Made by a program: the position numbers and the translations under genes. A DNA stretch of 64,000 nucleotides from an uncultured Tenacibaculum sp. (lineage in GTDB: Bacteria > Bacteroidota > Bacteroidia > Flavobacteriales > Flavobacteriaceae), in the NCBI RefSeq assembly GCF_947494125.1, contig NZ_CANLTU010000003.1, positions 186,001-250,000 of the forward strand, in the 5' to 3' direction. The notes under the pieces are model-generated. The model was not told the DNA's origin. It saw nothing but the letters and a program-made list of their open reading frames with translations, and ran no database searches. Below are positions 63,532 through 64,000 of the stretch, piece after piece (the stretch's first letter is position 1; each line of letters starts with the position of its first letter).

Positions 63532-64000
63532 TTGATCCATTTAGAAACAGATATTTTAATTATTGGTGGCGGCATTGCTGGTTGTATTGCCGCCATTTCA
63601 TTAGCGAATACACATCGAGTAATATTAATTGACAAAAATAAAGAACCCAATGAACGTATCGGGGAGTCTTTAGCTCCTGCTGCTCAACGTATTCTTAAAC
63701 AACTTAATTTAATAGAAGATATAGATAAAGCATCTGTATACAATGAACCTTTATATATTAAAAATATGGGAATGCAATCCTTTTGGGGAAGTGACAAAGT
63801 ACATATTGTTGATCATTTACGAAACCCTGATGGATTTGTTCAAAGTTTAAATAGAAAAAAATTTGAAAGTTATCTTAGAGAATCTGCCTTAAACAGAGGT
63901 ATTAAATGTCTTTGGCCTGTAAAATTGCAAACTAGCAATTACGAAACTAATTACTGGCATATTACAGCAAATTCAAATGAAAAAATAGGTCAGAAAAACT
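63532..64000 (+). CDS. LodB-like FAD-dependent oxidoreductase, 5' part (runs off the window)
   Basis: The visible 156 residues start at TTG 63532; the codon just before it is an in-frame stop (TAG 63529-63531), so no earlier start is possible and no ATG is near. The FAD-binding LIIGGGIAGCIAAISLA follows at once, then IDKN and NERIGESLAPAAQ, the GES motif of tryptophan-halogenase-like flavoproteins. LodB proteins of this class are needed to form the CTQ cofactor in LodA. The gene lies 7 bp after the LodA-like gene, so it is its partner. Confidence 0.88.
   Translation, partial: MIHLETDILIIGGGIAGCIAAISLANTHRVILIDKNKEPNERIGESLAPAAQRILKQLNLIEDIDKASVYNEPLYIKNMGMQSFWGSDKVHIVDHLRNPDGFVQSLNRKKFESYLRESALNRGIKCLWPVKLQTSNYETNYWHITANSNEKIGQKN

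Noticed and set aside
1..64000. tRNA, rRNA, SRP RNA, insertion sequence or prophage genes
   Set aside because: None seen by eye on either strand; intergenic stretches are short, and no transposase or integrase motifs appear. A tRNAscan or Rfam run could still find small RNAs.

Overview
The window is low-GC DNA with the hallmarks of a marine Flavobacteriia genome (Bacteroidota). It has a SusC/SusD polysaccharide-utilization cluster, a type IX secretion (T9SS) C-terminal sorting domain, LytS/LytTR two-component pairs, an ECF-sigma/DUF4252 operon, TAnnTTTG promoter boxes and almost no Shine-Dalgarno sequences. A Tenacibaculum-like genus is my guess from gene content only. I saw no tRNA, rRNA, insertion sequence, prophage or CRISPR array. 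The text is chromosomal housekeeping DNA mixed with accessory genes.

Layout. 1-8.9 kb: a starch/alpha-glucan locus (SusC tail, SusD, SusE-like, a SusF-like protein with three repeated glucan-binding modules, a T9SS-secreted GH13 enzyme, a small lipoprotein). 9.0-14.5 kb: the threonine operon, with a Thr/Ile-rich leader peptide ahead of thrA, a methyltransferase gene inside the operon, then thrB and thrC. 14.6-26.6 kb: two LytS/LytTR pairs around two exported proteins of unclear role, an esterase-fold protein that has lost its nucleophile, and an ABC exporter whose permease is fused to an M1 aminopeptidase. 26.7-37.9 kb: tandem acyl-CoA synthetases, an RluA-type pseudouridine synthase, a lone class I terpene synthase, an MFS transporter, an M48 protease lipoprotein, a hydrolase, MsrB, a DinB-fold protein and an acetyltransferase. 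37.9-42.1 kb: a LytTR operon with one normal kinase, one degenerate kinase and a periplasmic SDYY-repeat protein. 42.3-45.2 kb: a DinB-fold gene, ffh and folD. 45.2-49.7 kb: a cholesterol-dependent-cytolysin-like lipoprotein and an ECF-sigma/DUF4252 operon. 49.8-59.9 kb: an S41 peptidase, a DUF72 protein, a patatin, a YCF48-like protein, two amidohydrolases, an rRNA/tRNA methyltransferase and a small membrane protein. 60.3-64.0 kb: a LodA/GoxA-type quinone-cofactor oxidase carrying an N-terminal catalase-like domain, followed by the start of its LodB flavoprotein partner.

How it fits together. The Sus cluster binds, cuts and imports alpha-glucans. The thr operon makes threonine from aspartate and appears to be controlled by leader-peptide attenuation. 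Three LytTR systems lie within 24 kb, one of them divergent from the ABC/M1 operon it probably controls. The strongest candidates for undescribed biology are the catalase-like/LodA fusion with its LodB partner, the kinase/pseudokinase/SDYY-repeat LytTR operon, the CDC-like cytolysin with a structured upstream element, the orphan terpene synthase, and the threonine leader in a phylum where attenuators are less studied.
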